A stretch of 64,000 nt of DNA, taken from NCBI RefSeq assembly GCF_029637705.1, contig NZ_CP121252.1, positions 1,178,001 through 1,242,000 of the forward strand, in the 5' to 3' direction. Below are positions 16,080 through 25,284 of the stretch, one piece after another. The notes beneath the pieces were generated by a model. That model did no database searches. It was not told where the DNA came from and saw only the letters and a program-made list of their open reading frames with translations. The position numbers and the translations under genes are program-made. Position 1 is the stretch's first letter. Each line of letters opens with the position of its first letter. The stretch is from Citricoccus muralis (GTDB taxonomy: Bacteria; Actinomycetota; Actinomycetes; Actinomycetales; Micrococcaceae).

Positions 16080-16865
16080 TCAGGTCGTGATGTTGGTGTT
16101 CTTCTCAAGGAGTTCCCGTCGGGTTCGTGTCCGATAAGACTCTCCATCGAGGGTGAGGACCTCTGAATGATGGATCAATCGGTCAATCATCGCTGCTGCA
16201 ATCGTGTCATCAGCAAAGATCTCACCCCACCGGCTGAAGGGCAGGTTAGAAGTAATGAGCAACGAACCCTGCTCATACCTTGAGGCGACTAGCTGGAAAA
16301 ACAGATTCGCAGAGTCAGCGTCTAAGGGCAGGTACCCGAGCTCATCAATAATGAGTAAGCGGTATCGTCGCAGGCGTTTGATTTCAGCTGCTAATCCTCC
16401 ATGACGCTGATGAGCAACGCTAAGCCTGTTGATCCACCCAGCAGCGGTATCAAACAACACGGGATACCCAGACTGACAGGCCCGAATGCCGAGTCCGATC
16501 GCTAAGTGCGTCTTGCCTACTCCGGGCGGGCCAAGCAAAATCACGTTGTCAGCTTTCGGAATGAAACTCGTGGTCCCTAGATGCGCGATCAGATCACGGC
16601 GTAGGGTTGGCTGAAAATCAGGGTTGAAGTCCTCGAGAGTCTTCATCGCTGGAAACCGGGCGGTGGAAATCCTCAAGCTGGTGCCATTGGCTTCGCGATC
16701 AGCAACCTGACGTTCAAGCACGGCAGCTAAATACTCCTCGTGTGTCCATCCCTGCTCACGAGCGGTGTTGGCCAGTTGTTCCCAGACCTTCGCGATCGTG
16801 GGAGTCTTCATCGCTCGAGCTAGATGTGACAGCGTGGCCCCGATCTTCTCTGGATTGGTCCTCAT
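16080..16865 (-). CDS. istB: IS21-family helper ATPase IstB
   Basis: The 261-residue AAA+ ATPase resembles DnaC: Walker A LLGPPGVGKTHLAIGLG at about residue 110, Walker B LLIIDELGYLPLD, and a sensor-like SLLITSNLPFSRWGEIF. IstB loads on target DNA and recruits IstA. ATG 16865 overlaps the istA stop by four bases, the normal coupling in this family. The gene looks intact, although its partner is frameshifted. Confidence 0.94.
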   Translation of the reverse strand: MRTNPEKIGATLSHLARAMKTPTIAKVWEQLANTAREQGWTHEEYLAAVLERQVADREANGTSLRISTARFPAMKTLEDFNPDFQPTLRRDLIAHLGTTSFIPKADNVILLGPPGVGKTHLAIGLGIRACQSGYPVLFDTAAGWINRLSVAHQRHGGLAAEIKRLRRYRLLIIDELGYLPLDADSANLFFQLVASRYEQGSLLITSNLPFSRWGEIFADDTIAAAMIDRLIHHSEVLTLDGESYRTRTRRELLEKNTNITT

Positions 16866-18113
16866 ACTGCCTCCTGTTCCGTCACCGGCGCCGGTGCAGC
16901 CGGTGCAGATCTCAATCCGAAGAGCTCGTCGTAGACGCTCAGAGGTCGATACGCGACCTCAGTATCGCGCCCGACAGGACGACGTCGGATCTGGTTGTAA
17001 TGGGCTCGGAGCATCTTCGCGGTAGCAACATGACCGGGATCAGTGATCGTTTGCGCGGTGGCCCAACAACGGGGGTGATCAGCAACAGTCTCCCCATCAC
17101 AGACCACGAGAATCCGTTCTAGGGTCGTGGTGACTTGTACCAGTCGCCCGATGTATCGGGGATCCACACTGTAGTCATTGGTATCGACACGAACGTAGTA
17201 GTCCCGGCCTAGTCTGATCTGGAAATTCAACCCGACAGCCGGTGGTGACGGAGGAAGCGCAGTCATAGCTGCTCGATCCTGATCAAGTACATTCACTGGA
17301 CGATCTCCCAGGCTGCGCACGAGTCGTTGATTAGCGCGTGTCTCTAACCACGCTTCCATCTGGGCGTTGAAATCTTGGGGTGAGCCGAAGGTTCGCCCCG
17401 GCAGGAAACTCGTCTCGAAGAACTGGTTATTTCGTTCCGTCATGCCCTTAAACTCTGGGTCTCTGGCCGGAGCGATAATCATCTTGGCCGCGATCGTGCC
17501 GGCGAAGCCTTGGACTGCAGGCAGAGGCTTTCCCTTCGGTGCGATTGCTGCTTCACGGTCCCAGATCAATGACTTGCTCACAGCGCCAACGCCAGTGATC
17601 AGATGCCACATACCTGCCAGCAGATCCCCCGACTGTCTCGAGGGAATCATCCGAGCACGAAGGAATCTACTGAAAGTCAGAGTCATCACTAGCACCGGTA
17701 AGACGCGTACTTGGCTGAACCCCACCGGGATCTTCGGCTCGGGAAACCACAAATCGAACTGGGCAGCCTCACCAGGAGCATGCTCTAACCGGTCCGCTGG
17801 ATCTACCCCGGTATACAAAGGACGGATCTGACGCACGCGATCTTTGAGGATCGTCATCGAATGCTGCCACTGCAAGCGTTCCGCGATAACGAACGGTCGC
17901 TGGCATCCTCGGAGCGTCTTTAAGAAGCTTATGGATCTCTGGGACCACCGCATCTACAATCGAGCCCTTCGACGCTCGTTGATACTTCGGTGGCTCTGTT
18001 GACTCAAGAGCTCGATACACCGTGGTCCGAGAGACTCCCAATCGCTCAGCGATCTGCTTCTTCGGCATCTTCTCCGCACGATGCAGCCGACGGATTTCAG
18101 CCCAATCTTCCAT
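16862..18113 (-). pseudogene. istA: IS21-family transposase IstA, frameshifted by a 4-bp duplication
   Basis: The N-terminal part (MEDWAEIRRLHRAEKMPKKQ, then a helix-turn-helix IAERLGVSRTTVYRAL) reads in one frame up to RMPATV. The rest, starting VIAERLQWQHSMTILKDRV and including the DDE residues (Asp in FDLWFPE, Asp in IWDREAA, Glu in MTERNNQFFE), continues in another. The break coincides with a tandem CGTTCGTT on the coding strand (plus 17888-17895). Removing one CGTT restores the family sequence. ATG 18113 has AGGAGG ten bases upstream; ATG 18122 is too close to it. Confidence 0.88.
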
Positions 18114-18181
18114 AGTGATCATGCCTCCTAGCATGGATGAAACTGTCCAGTTTTCATCCGTCGCTACGTGCCCACTATTCA

Positions 18182-19063
18182 CCCGTCGTCGACAGCTTTG
18201 CGGACCTCGTCCTTCCGCTCAGTCTCGCTGGCCTCGGCAAGCTCATGGATCACGTCTGGGATCACGACCTCCCGGCCCCGCCGCGCAGCAGCATTCACCG
18301 CTCGGTCCAAGCCCAGGGAGAGTGCGTAGCGCTGCTCTGAGTCCATGTCGTGGTTGCCGATCAGGATCTTCACCAGCGTGCCCAGAATTGCCATGCGACG
18401 GGTGCGCACGATCATCGCCCACTCATCATCGCCCATCGGTTCCCCTTTCGGGTTCTGCACCGGACGGTGACCCTCATCCAGTGGGTTCAACCGGTTCCTC
18501 GCCCCGGGACCGACCTGGATCACGACCCCACCTAGGGCGTGGATGACTTTCGTCCACTCACCCTTTTTATCCGAGGGCACCGCCAGCTTCCGCCCGATCA
18601 GGACCTGCCGCACGGCCAAGGACTTCGCCAACGTGGACTTACCGGTGCCAATCTGGCCGAAGAGCATCATCGACATTCCCGAGATGACACCGCGCTTGTA
18701 GAGTTCCCAGGGGTCGAACGTGAACGCGCCACCGCCATTGAGATCCCGGCCGATGTACACCCCTTCGGGTCCCAACGAGGGCCCCGCCACATAGGGGTAA
18801 GCGGTCGCGGCTGTGTGTGCGGTCGTCGGGATGCCCTTGACCGTCAGCGGTCGTGTCCCGCGCAGTGACCTCGGACGATTCTGGCCTCCGGCTGACCACG
18901 CTTGTTTCGGCAGCCCATACTCATCGTCGTTGTTGTCTGCTTTTTTGGCTTCGGCTCGCTGTTTTAGCGCTGCGCGCGTCTGCTTCACCAGCTCACGTCG
19001 AGCTGCACGAGTGTTCTCCGTGAACCCGAAACTGGTCGTGGTTTGATGCTTCGTGCTTCCCAT
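18182..19063 (-). pseudogene. VirB4-like conjugation ATPase, N-terminal half (split by IS21)
   Basis: About 294 residues include Walker A MLFGQIGTGKSTLAKSLA near residue 140, preceded by VYIGRDLNGGGAFTFDPW. The partner Walker B is across the IS21 copy at 15337-16030. ATG 19063 (MGSTKHQ) is preferred over GTG 19075 because a weak AGGTG precedes it at a normal distance. The intact protein would energise pilus assembly and DNA transfer; as it stands no full ATPase can be made. Confidence 0.82.
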
Positions 19064-19103
19064 ACGGACCCACACCTACTTTCTGATTCTTCTTCGTCCC
19101 GGG

Positions 19104-20708
19104 TTAGCGTTTGATCCACCCGAACGGCAGACCAGCGGCGAGCATGCCCGATCCTTGTTCGGCGTAGAGGACACGTAGCTCACAGTTGGCTTGGACCGCC
19201 CGGCCGAGAAGATCAGCACAGTTCGCTTCCAACTCGAGTTCGTCTTTGCCCGTCACCACCACAAACGCGGCAACATCCAAGGGCGCGTGCCCGTCGACCA
19301 GCTCTGCTTCTTCTGCCTCGATGTCGTCCCATTCCCGCTGGTGCTCCAACGAGGGAGGACGATCCAGTTTCGTGAGCATCCGGTCCGAGGTCGTCCAGGT
19401 CGCTTTACGCCCACCCACGCGGGCCTTGGCCTTCCTCAAATCACCGGGAAGGTAATACACAGTCACCGTGTGGCGGAACTCGCCGGAAAAGACGAAAGCA
19501 TCGAGAAACCCCAACCGGGCCTGCCGCTGCGGGAACTCCGAGACCTTATACACCCGGTGCAGATACCCATCCGTGGCCAAATGACTCACGAACACGTCCA
19601 ACGCCATCGGACCCGCCTGCGACGGGGAGGCACCAACCCAGGAAGCGGAACGCTCAGAAATCATCACAGATGAATCCGGGTCAAACGCCGACCTCGACAA
19701 CCCCGCCAACGAACGCGGGGAATGCCAGGACACCACCTGGGTCCCAGACGGTGGCAGCACTCCTTCAATGGTGGACATTAGCTTCAGCGCGATCTCCATG
19801 AATCCAGAGAGCCCTCCACCCAGGACCTTGATACGTTTCCCAAGTTTCTCCTTCGACAACACCACGGTCAGCCACATCTCGTGGACTGGCATATCCTGGG
19901 CCTCTGTCATCAGATCCTCAAGCCCGGCGTGTAAGAACGGGTCCACCTCGGCACCGGCTTTACCTCCAGAGGCCACGGTGTCTTCAACACGGGACTCGTA
20001 GAATCTCTGGATCCTTGACCCCGAGATCAAGGTGGTCTGATCACTGCACTGAATCCTCAAAACTCCCGGGAGATTTGCGACGGCGGTCAGCCCGTCGCGC
20101 CAGTGCCCGGTTCGTTCTTCTTGTGAGTCGAAGGACTCCAACGCGAAACCCTTCGAAGTCATGATCTTTGCTGAGACCATGCCTTCACCGGTGCGCGGGT
20201 CATAGCAGAAACCAGCCCCGCCAGGCAGCTCATAAGCCAAGAGCTCTCCGGCTTCACCCGGCAGTTGGAACCGCCACCCCCGACCAGGAATAATCCGACC
20301 CTTCTTGTCACGACGCTGCGCATCTTCCACCTGATCCGAAGCGGAAAGCACACCAGCGGAGGGTTCACCCACCTCATCGTAGGAATCCGCCTGAACATAC
20401 GACAGTTGCCCTCGGGACCCCTGGACACCATGACGAATCAGAGCCACGATCCAATCCGCGACCGGGACGCCCTGAACTTTCGGGATCGCAAGACCTGCGG
20501 CGAGCAAGACGACGATCACGGCCAGGATCAACCCCGTCGGTGCACCACCGGCGATGATGAACACCATTCCCAGACCAATACCGGTCCCGGCGATGATGAC
20601 TTGTCGAAGGTTCAGTCCCAACACCACCCCGGAGGATTGCTCTTTAGCGAAGTGCGCTCCATCCCATTCGGAGGCCTCCGACGTCGGGGTCTGTGCGTGC
20701 TGTGCCAT
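19104..20708 (-). CDS. SCO6880-like type IV secretion protein
   Basis: The 534-residue protein has two adjacent membrane helices near the N-terminus (about 36-75) and a long cytoplasmic region lacking Walker motifs. In actinobacterial conjugation loci this family (named for Streptomyces SCO6880) precedes the ATPase gene. It appears to correspond to VirB3 plus the non-catalytic N-terminal domain of VirB4; that reading is an interpretation. ATG 20708 is preceded by GGAAGGAC at a good distance. The gene is intact. Confidence 0.82.
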   Translation of the reverse strand: MAQHAQTPTSEASEWDGAHFAKEQSSGVVLGLNLRQVIIAGTGIGLGMVFIIAGGAPTGLILAVIVVLLAAGLAIPKVQGVPVADWIVALIRHGVQGSRGQLSYVQADSYDEVGEPSAGVLSASDQVEDAQRRDKKGRIIPGRGWRFQLPGEAGELLAYELPGGAGFCYDPRTGEGMVSAKIMTSKGFALESFDSQEERTGHWRDGLTAVANLPGVLRIQCSDQTTLISGSRIQRFYESRVEDTVASGGKAGAEVDPFLHAGLEDLMTEAQDMPVHEMWLTVVLSKEKLGKRIKVLGGGLSGFMEIALKLMSTIEGVLPPSGTQVVSWHSPRSLAGLSRSAFDPDSSVMISERSASWVGASPSQAGPMALDVFVSHLATDGYLHRVYKVSEFPQRQARLGFLDAFVFSGEFRHTVTVYYLPGDLRKAKARVGGRKATWTTSDRMLTKLDRPPSLEHQREWDDIEAEEAELVDGHAPLDVAAFVVVTGKDELELEANCADLLGRAVQANCELRVLYAEQGSGMLAAGLPFGWIKR

Positions 20709-20747
20709 CGCTTAAGTCCTTCCAGTTTTCTTGAACTGATTCTGTTC

Positions 20748-21776
20748 TCAGCGTTTCGCTGTTCTGACGGCTGCTCGTGTCATGCTCGTCGCACGGCGAG
20801 CACTACCCGCCACCACGCGGTTTCCCTGCCGGGCGGCGGAGCGTCCCATCCCGGTCGCGGCGCGTTCCATTGAGTCCGACGCCCCACCGGTGGCGAAGGC
20901 TATGAAGGTGAGCATCACGACCGGCATCGCCGCCGCCATCAGTACAAGCACCATCCCCGCCACCAGCTGAATCCAGTTGTTGCTGATGGCCGAGGCGACC
21001 AGCCCGAACTTCACGATGACCGCCGCCACGGGTTTGGCGAGCAGTAACGCGACGATCACCGACACCCAACGGGTAGCCACGGCTTTAGCCGGCTCCAGAG
21101 CTAGTGAGTAAATTGCCACCGGGCCGAAGGTCAACAAGATAAGAATCGCCACGAGTCGGAAGATCATCATCATCTGCAAGATCAAACCCAACGCGAAAAT
21201 GATGATCATCGCTCCCAAGGGGACAATTATTTGGCCGGGTTCGTTTCGATTCACGGCCATTTCCCAGAGCATGAAGTTCTCATCCATGATGATCTCGCCC
21301 GAAGATGGGTCGTAGTAGAGACCGAACAATGCCAGGATGCCGCCCGCTGCGGACGTTTCGTCATCGCCGCCGATTTCGAGGATCCATTGGGTTATCTGAT
21401 CGGTGGCGATTAGTAGCATCCACCCGATTCCGGTGGTGATATAGACGCTAGGCACGGAAACAAGAGCCACGACGAAGGCTCGGACCACACCTTCAATGGA
21501 GGACCGGAAGAGTGACCAAATCACTTGAACTGCGACGAAGATAATCAGGAGCGGGATCATTGCCACGACCATCACGTTGAGCATGCCGGGATGGTCGATC
21601 ACCGTCTGAGCGCCGTCGACGTCTACGATGATCGTGCCACCCACCAGCACGGCCCACCACTCGGCCGTGACGGCCCCGGCTTCAAAGGAATTCCGCAAGA
21701 ACTCCCACGCAGCCAACGCCAGCCCGAGAATGCCGTCGTTCATGAACTGGTGCAGCCAATCCGACCCGAAATCCAT
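20748..21776 (-). CDS. TrbL/VirB6-like channel protein
   Basis: The polytopic protein has 342 residues, with six or more hydrophobic segments between about 45 and 300 and a basic Arg/Ala-rich tail ending in RTAKR. This layout is that of the VirB6/TrbL inner-membrane channel component. GGAGG sits seven bases before ATG 21776 and four before GTG 21779; ATG is chosen. It follows the pilin gene and precedes the SCO6880-like gene. The assignment rests on topology and position more than on motifs. Confidence 0.75.
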   Translation of the reverse strand: MDFGSDWLHQFMNDGILGLALAAWEFLRNSFEAGAVTAEWWAVLVGGTIIVDVDGAQTVIDHPGMLNVMVVAMIPLLIIFVAVQVIWSLFRSSIEGVVRAFVVALVSVPSVYITTGIGWMLLIATDQITQWILEIGGDDETSAAGGILALFGLYYDPSSGEIIMDENFMLWEMAVNRNEPGQIIVPLGAMIIIFALGLILQMMMIFRLVAILILLTFGPVAIYSLALEPAKAVATRWVSVIVALLLAKPVAAVIVKFGLVASAISNNWIQLVAGMVLVLMAAAMPVVMLTFIAFATGGASDSMERAATGMGRSAARQGNRVVAGSARRATSMTRAAVRTAKR

Positions 21777-21811
21777 CACATCACCTCCTTACCCTCGATC
21801 ACCTCAAACCC

Positions 21812-22108
21812 TTAAATCAGTGGCAGCCCTGCCGCCCAGCCCACCAGGCCACCGATCGCGCCGACAATCCCGGCTGCGAGCAGTCCCCAGAGGATGATGC
21901 TGATTCCCGCGTCTTGGCCCCGCCCGGATGATCCGAGCTTGCTGGCGATCCACACCACGGCACCGACCACGAGAACGATCACGAGTACCACCAGGGCAGT
22001 ACCACCAGCCCAACCGGCGATACTTCCCAGGAAGCCCATCCACGGTGCATTGAACGTAGGGGAGATGCTCTCTGGGGTTACTGACGCCACAACAGTTGTG
22101 AGTTGCAT
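21812..22108 (-). CDS. VirB2-like small hydrophobic pilin candidate
   Basis: The protein has 98 residues. A short polar N-terminus is followed by two long hydrophobic helices (about 25-52 and 70-95) separated by a short basic loop (KLGSSGRGQD). Size, two-helix hairpin and position just upstream of the TrbL-like gene match VirB2/TrbC-type pilin subunits. AAAGGA precedes ATG 22108 by eight bases. There is no classical signal peptidase site that I would trust. Confidence 0.7.
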   Translation of the reverse strand: MQLTTVVASVTPESISPTFNAPWMGFLGSIAGWAGGTALVVLVIVLVVGAVVWIASKLGSSGRGQDAGISIILWGLLAAGIVGAIGGLVGWAAGLPLI

Positions 22109-22189
22109 TGCCTTGTTCCTTTCGCTCTAACCGACAACCCGGTGTTACCGGTCCTTTACTGATCACCGGGAGTGATGACCAGGAAACAT

Positions 22190-22816
22190 TTAGGAGTCTC
22201 CGCCGCGTCGGGGGACTTCCACTGTTTGGGAACCGCTGCCTTGAACCACGATTGAGACCTCGGTCCCTGCCGCAGCGCGCAGGTTGTTCTCGGAGCAATC
22301 GTTGCCTTGCGGATACCAACTGATGGACTGGATGAGACCGGATCCCCCTAGCGGGATTCCTGTCGCGCCGTCCCGGGATCCGAGATCGAACTCGTTGAAC
22401 GCTGCATCGCCTGCAATCTGGTACAGAGCGTCTTCGCGGTCCTCGAAGGTGACACCTTCGGTGACTCCCCAAGTCTTGGTGACCCGGTCGGTACAACTCG
22501 TCAGAGCGGCTTCACGCTCGATGACGATCTCGCGGGGCTGTGCAGCTTCCGGCATCAGCTCCGAGGTGCCCAGGGTGGTGCTGAACTGGATCACCCCACC
22601 CACGCTGCCCAACAGAACAGCACCAGCTAACGACGCACCCAGGGTCTTCAGGCCTCGGGCAGCCGCTGCTTGTGAATGCTTCACCTTCCCACCGATCCAC
22701 ATCACGACACCGATCGAACCACCAGCCACCATGATCAGCAGTGCAGATCCGAGGAACCATCGTGCGACGAGATTGATCTGTGACAGGCCACCGAGATCCA
22801 AGAGTCCATCCAACAT
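22190..22816 (-). CDS. Membrane-anchored conjugation protein, unknown family
   Basis: The protein has 208 residues, with two membrane helices at about 18-42 and 52-75. A predicted extracytoplasmic domain of about 125 residues holds two Cys (LTSCTDRV and GNDCSENN) that could form a disulphide. It is cotranscribed with the pilin gene, with AAGGAC before ATG 22816. The topology would suit a small channel or pilus-assembly component such as a VirB8-like or lineage-specific part. I do not recognise it. Confidence 0.65.
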   Translation of the reverse strand: MLDGLLDLGGLSQINLVARWFLGSALLIMVAGGSIGVVMWIGGKVKHSQAAAARGLKTLGASLAGAVLLGSVGGVIQFSTTLGTSELMPEAAQPREIVIEREAALTSCTDRVTKTWGVTEGVTFEDREDALYQIAGDAAFNEFDLGSRDGATGIPLGGSGLIQSISWYPQGNDCSENNLRAAAGTEVSIVVQGSGSQTVEVPRRGGDS

Positions 22817-22898
22817 CGCAAAAGTCCTTACTGCACCCCGGTCCCGGGCGCTTTGTTCGATTCGTGAACAGTTCGCGGCCAGCGGTCGTTGTGGTGTG

Positions 22899-23228
22899 TC
22901 AGCTGATCACGGCGACCGCCACCACGCCCCACCCGAGGATCAGGGCCACCGCAGTGACTCCGAGCAATACCCGGCCTTTCACCGTGCACGCCCAGCCGGG
23001 TAGCCGGTGTCCGATCCGATCCGGCAGGGGCGCTTCAATCGTGTGAGTGACCCAAGCGTGTTTTTTCTCATCGAACCAATCCCTTCGGGCCTGTCTCCGA
23101 GCATGCCGTCGCTGTCGCCAAGTCGGGCGGGGCACCATCAGGTACTCGACGAAGACGTCTTCCTCGAGGCCGCGGCCATCTGTGACTGGTACTGGGTGAA
23201 CGTTTCTGGCCTGGTGTTCGTTGTTCAT
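22899..23228 (-). CDS. Small tail-anchored membrane protein of transfer operon
   Basis: The protein has 109 residues. The N-terminal 75 residues are hydrophilic and strongly basic in the middle (RQRRHARRQARRDWF). One membrane helix lies at the end (VLLGVTAVALILGWGVVAVAV). Its ATG overlaps the stop of the sigma-factor gene as ATGA. That coupling to a sigma factor, together with a single helix, would suit an anti-sigma-like or anchoring role, but there is no anti-sigma motif. No family is recognised. Confidence 0.65.
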   Translation of the reverse strand: MNNEHQARNVHPVPVTDGRGLEEDVFVEYLMVPRPTWRQRRHARRQARRDWFDEKKHAWVTHTIEAPLPDRIGHRLPGWACTVKGRVLLGVTAVALILGWGVVAVAVIS

Positions 23229-23940
23229 CGCTTCATCTCTTCACTGCTTTGGTGAGTGGTCGTTTTGTGGTGGTTGAACACGGTGGCCGCGACACGAAGC
23301 AGATGTTGCGTCTGGGCCAGGTACTGGCGTGCCGTGTTGAAGCTGAACCCGGTCACCGCCATCACATCCCCAGCAGTCACGTTGCCCAGCTGTCCACCGG
23401 CCCGGGCCACCAGTAGGCCCATCTGTCCGGCCCAGTTCCCGGACTCGTCACCCTGCGGCAGGCACTCGATCAAGTGCCGCATCGTGGCCGGTCGTCCCTG
23501 CCGCACGGCCTCCTGCGCTTTCACCACAACCTGGCAACACCGCACCAGCTCACGACGAGCTTGCCGCAGCCGGTCCATCGACACCCCTAAAGCCCGGGAC
23601 GCCAGCTCCACATCGTCACCGAAGACCATCAGCAGCGATAGTCCCCGGGCGGTGGATTCGCGATTGACGATGACCTGATTCACCACGGAGAGAATCTCAA
23701 TAAGGGTTTGCCTGGTTTCCAGGCTCATCATCGTCTCGTCGGCGTGATCGTTTTCGGTGATCGAGAGCATCGAGGCTACCCGGGAGGTGGATTCCCGCTC
23801 CGCCCGATGCTGGACATCCAGGTCACGGGAGCGGGAACGCAGCACATCAATAGCGCGTCGTTTCGCGATCACCACCACCCAGGCGTGCAAGCTTGATCCC
23901 TTCGCCGGGTCGAACGATGCTCGTGCCCGCCACGCCGATT
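23225..23940 (-). pseudogene. Sigma-70-like factor interrupted by IS3 copy 2, 3' part
   Basis: This part begins at the IS junction with SAWRARASFDPAKGS and HAWVVVIAKRRAIDVLRSR, the second half of sigma region 2. It then runs through a linker and a region-4-like helix-turn-helix (ELASRALGVSMDRLRQARREL), plus about 90 extra C-terminal residues that include another helix-turn-helix-like stretch (AGDVMAVTGFSFNTARQYL). Joined with 25285-25468 after removing the IS and one GATT, it gives a 299-residue protein of 300 codons. A truncated product from internal starts is possible but would lack most of region 2. Confidence 0.85.
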
Positions 23941-24009
23941 TGAGGCTACCCTCGAATAGTGGACACCCAAGTTAGCGGGATTCGCAGTCCTGCTGGAAGG
24001 ATGTTCAAT

Positions 24010-24336
24010 ATGTCAGACCAGAAGCGACAGCGTCGCTCTTTCACCCCGGAATATCGGATCGAGGCGGCGAATCTCGTCATTGACACCGGCAGGTCTATCG
24101 CCGCGGTGGCAAAGGAAATCGGAGTCGGTGAACAGACCCTGGGCACCTGGGTCAAAGCCGAGAAAGACCGACGCCGCGCCGAGGGTGAACCCACGGGTGC
24201 GTTGAACGAGGACGAACGGGCTGAACTGGCACGGTTGAGGCGGGAGAACTTCGATCTGAAACAGGACAACGAGTTCCTGGGAAAAGCAGCCGCCTTCTTC
24301 GCGTCGAAGCCTCGAAACAAGAGAAATTCGAGCTGA
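24010..24336 (+). CDS. IS3-family transposase OrfA, copy 2
   Basis: The 108-residue protein is identical to OrfA of copy 1: helix-turn-helix followed by a coiled-coil helix, with the stop overlapping the orfB start by one base. The start was chosen as in copy 1, nine bases after GGAAGG. Confidence 0.92.
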   Translation: MSDQKRQRRSFTPEYRIEAANLVIDTGRSIAAVAKEIGVGEQTLGTWVKAEKDRRRAEGEPTGALNEDERAELARLRRENFDLKQDNEFLGKAAAFFASKPRNKRNSS

Positions 24337-25244
24337 TGGACTCGGAGAAGGCCCACTATGCGATTCGCCGGATGGCCAGGCTCCTCGAGGTGACGAAATC
24401 TGGGTACTACGCATGGAAGAAACGTCGGCAGGCCGGGCCATCGAAACGCGCGAGAGCGCAACGGAATCTTGACGGGCAAGTCGCAGCGGTTCATGCGGAG
24501 TCTGATGGTGTCTATGGGGCACCACGGGTGGCAGCGCAACTGGCTCGACAAGGCGTGAGTGTGGACGAGAAGACGGTCGCGGCTTCGTTGCGCAGGCAGG
24601 GCCTTGAAGGCATCAGTCCACGTCGGTTTCGGCCGGTGACGACACTGCCGGGTGTGGCGACTCATCACATTCCGGACCTCGTGAAACGAGTCTGGGACCG
24701 AGGTGAGTTGGATGCTGTGTGGATCAGCGATATTACGTATCTGCGCACGTGGGAAGGGTTCGTGTATTTGTGCGTCATCCGCGATGGGTGCTCACGCCGA
24801 GTGCTCGGCTGGGCGATGGATGCCAGACAAGATTCTGACCTCGTGGAACGAGCGTTGAGGATGGCTCATACGCTACGAGAAATGGTTCCAGATGACGTCA
24901 TTTTTCATGCCGACAAAGGAGCGCAGTACACGTCAGCGCAGTTGCATCAGGCCTCTGTGGAGCTGGGGCTCAAGCAGTCGGTAGGCCGGACTGGAGTGTG
25001 TTGGGATAATGCGATGTCGGAGTCGTTCTGGTCATCACTGAAGACTGAGTTCTTCGAACGCCGGGTCTGGCAGACTCGGGCTGAGGCGATGCGGGAAGTC
25101 GCTCGGTGGGTCGAGGTGGTATATAACCGGCGGCGGTTGCACTCGGCGTTGGGGATGGTCCCGCCGGTGGAGTTTGAGGAGAAGTTCCGGGCCGAGCACA
25201 GTGCCGGCCGGGTTCAGGAGGAAGTGTCTACGCAGGCTGCGTGA
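24336..25244 (+). CDS. IS3-family transposase OrfB, copy 2
   Basis: The 302-residue DDE integrase is identical to OrfB of copy 1, with the same catalytic Asp, Asp and Glu motifs. It is probably made as an OrfAB fusion by -1 frameshifting. With intact ends and intact genes, this copy should be mobile. Confidence 0.95.
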   Translation: MDSEKAHYAIRRMARLLEVTKSGYYAWKKRRQAGPSKRARAQRNLDGQVAAVHAESDGVYGAPRVAAQLARQGVSVDEKTVAASLRRQGLEGISPRRFRPVTTLPGVATHHIPDLVKRVWDRGELDAVWISDITYLRTWEGFVYLCVIRDGCSRRVLGWAMDARQDSDLVERALRMAHTLREMVPDDVIFHADKGAQYTSAQLHQASVELGLKQSVGRTGVCWDNAMSESFWSSLKTEFFERRVWQTRAEAMREVARWVEVVYNRRRLHSALGMVPPVEFEEKFRAEHSAGRVQEEVSTQAA

Positions 25245-25284
25245 CGTGGTTCACGTGTCCACGACTTGCGGGGAGCCCCAGATT

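Larger units (their letters stand above)
16031..18181 (-). mobile_element. IS21-family insertion sequence (about 2.15 kb)
   Basis: The element carries istA and istB in the usual order. Its ends begin TG and end CA, with related inverted terminal sequences: TGAAAAGTGG inward from the left and TGAATAGTGG inward from the right. A second internal repeat TGAAAACTGGACA occurs near each end, as IS21 elements have multiple terminal transposase-binding repeats. I find no matching target duplication in the flanks, so one end or the flank may have been altered. Confidence 0.85.
23941..25280 (+). mobile_element. IS3-family insertion sequence, copy 2 (1,340 bp)
   Basis: It has the same length and terminal repeats, and encodes the same proteins, as the copy at 11284, in the same orientation and 12,657 bp away. 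The flanking 4-bp direct repeat is GATT (23937-23940 and 25281-25284). The fresh target duplication and lack of divergence indicate recent transposition. It splits the sigma-factor gene. Confidence 0.95.

Noticed and set aside
17880-17900. Programmed frameshift in istA
   Set aside because: IS21 istA genes are normally a single frame, and removing one CGTT unit restores the family sequence exactly, so a mutation is the simpler reading.
16025-18190. IS21 target-site duplication
   Set aside because: I compared 4-8 bases on both sides at several assumed ends and found no match, so none is reported.
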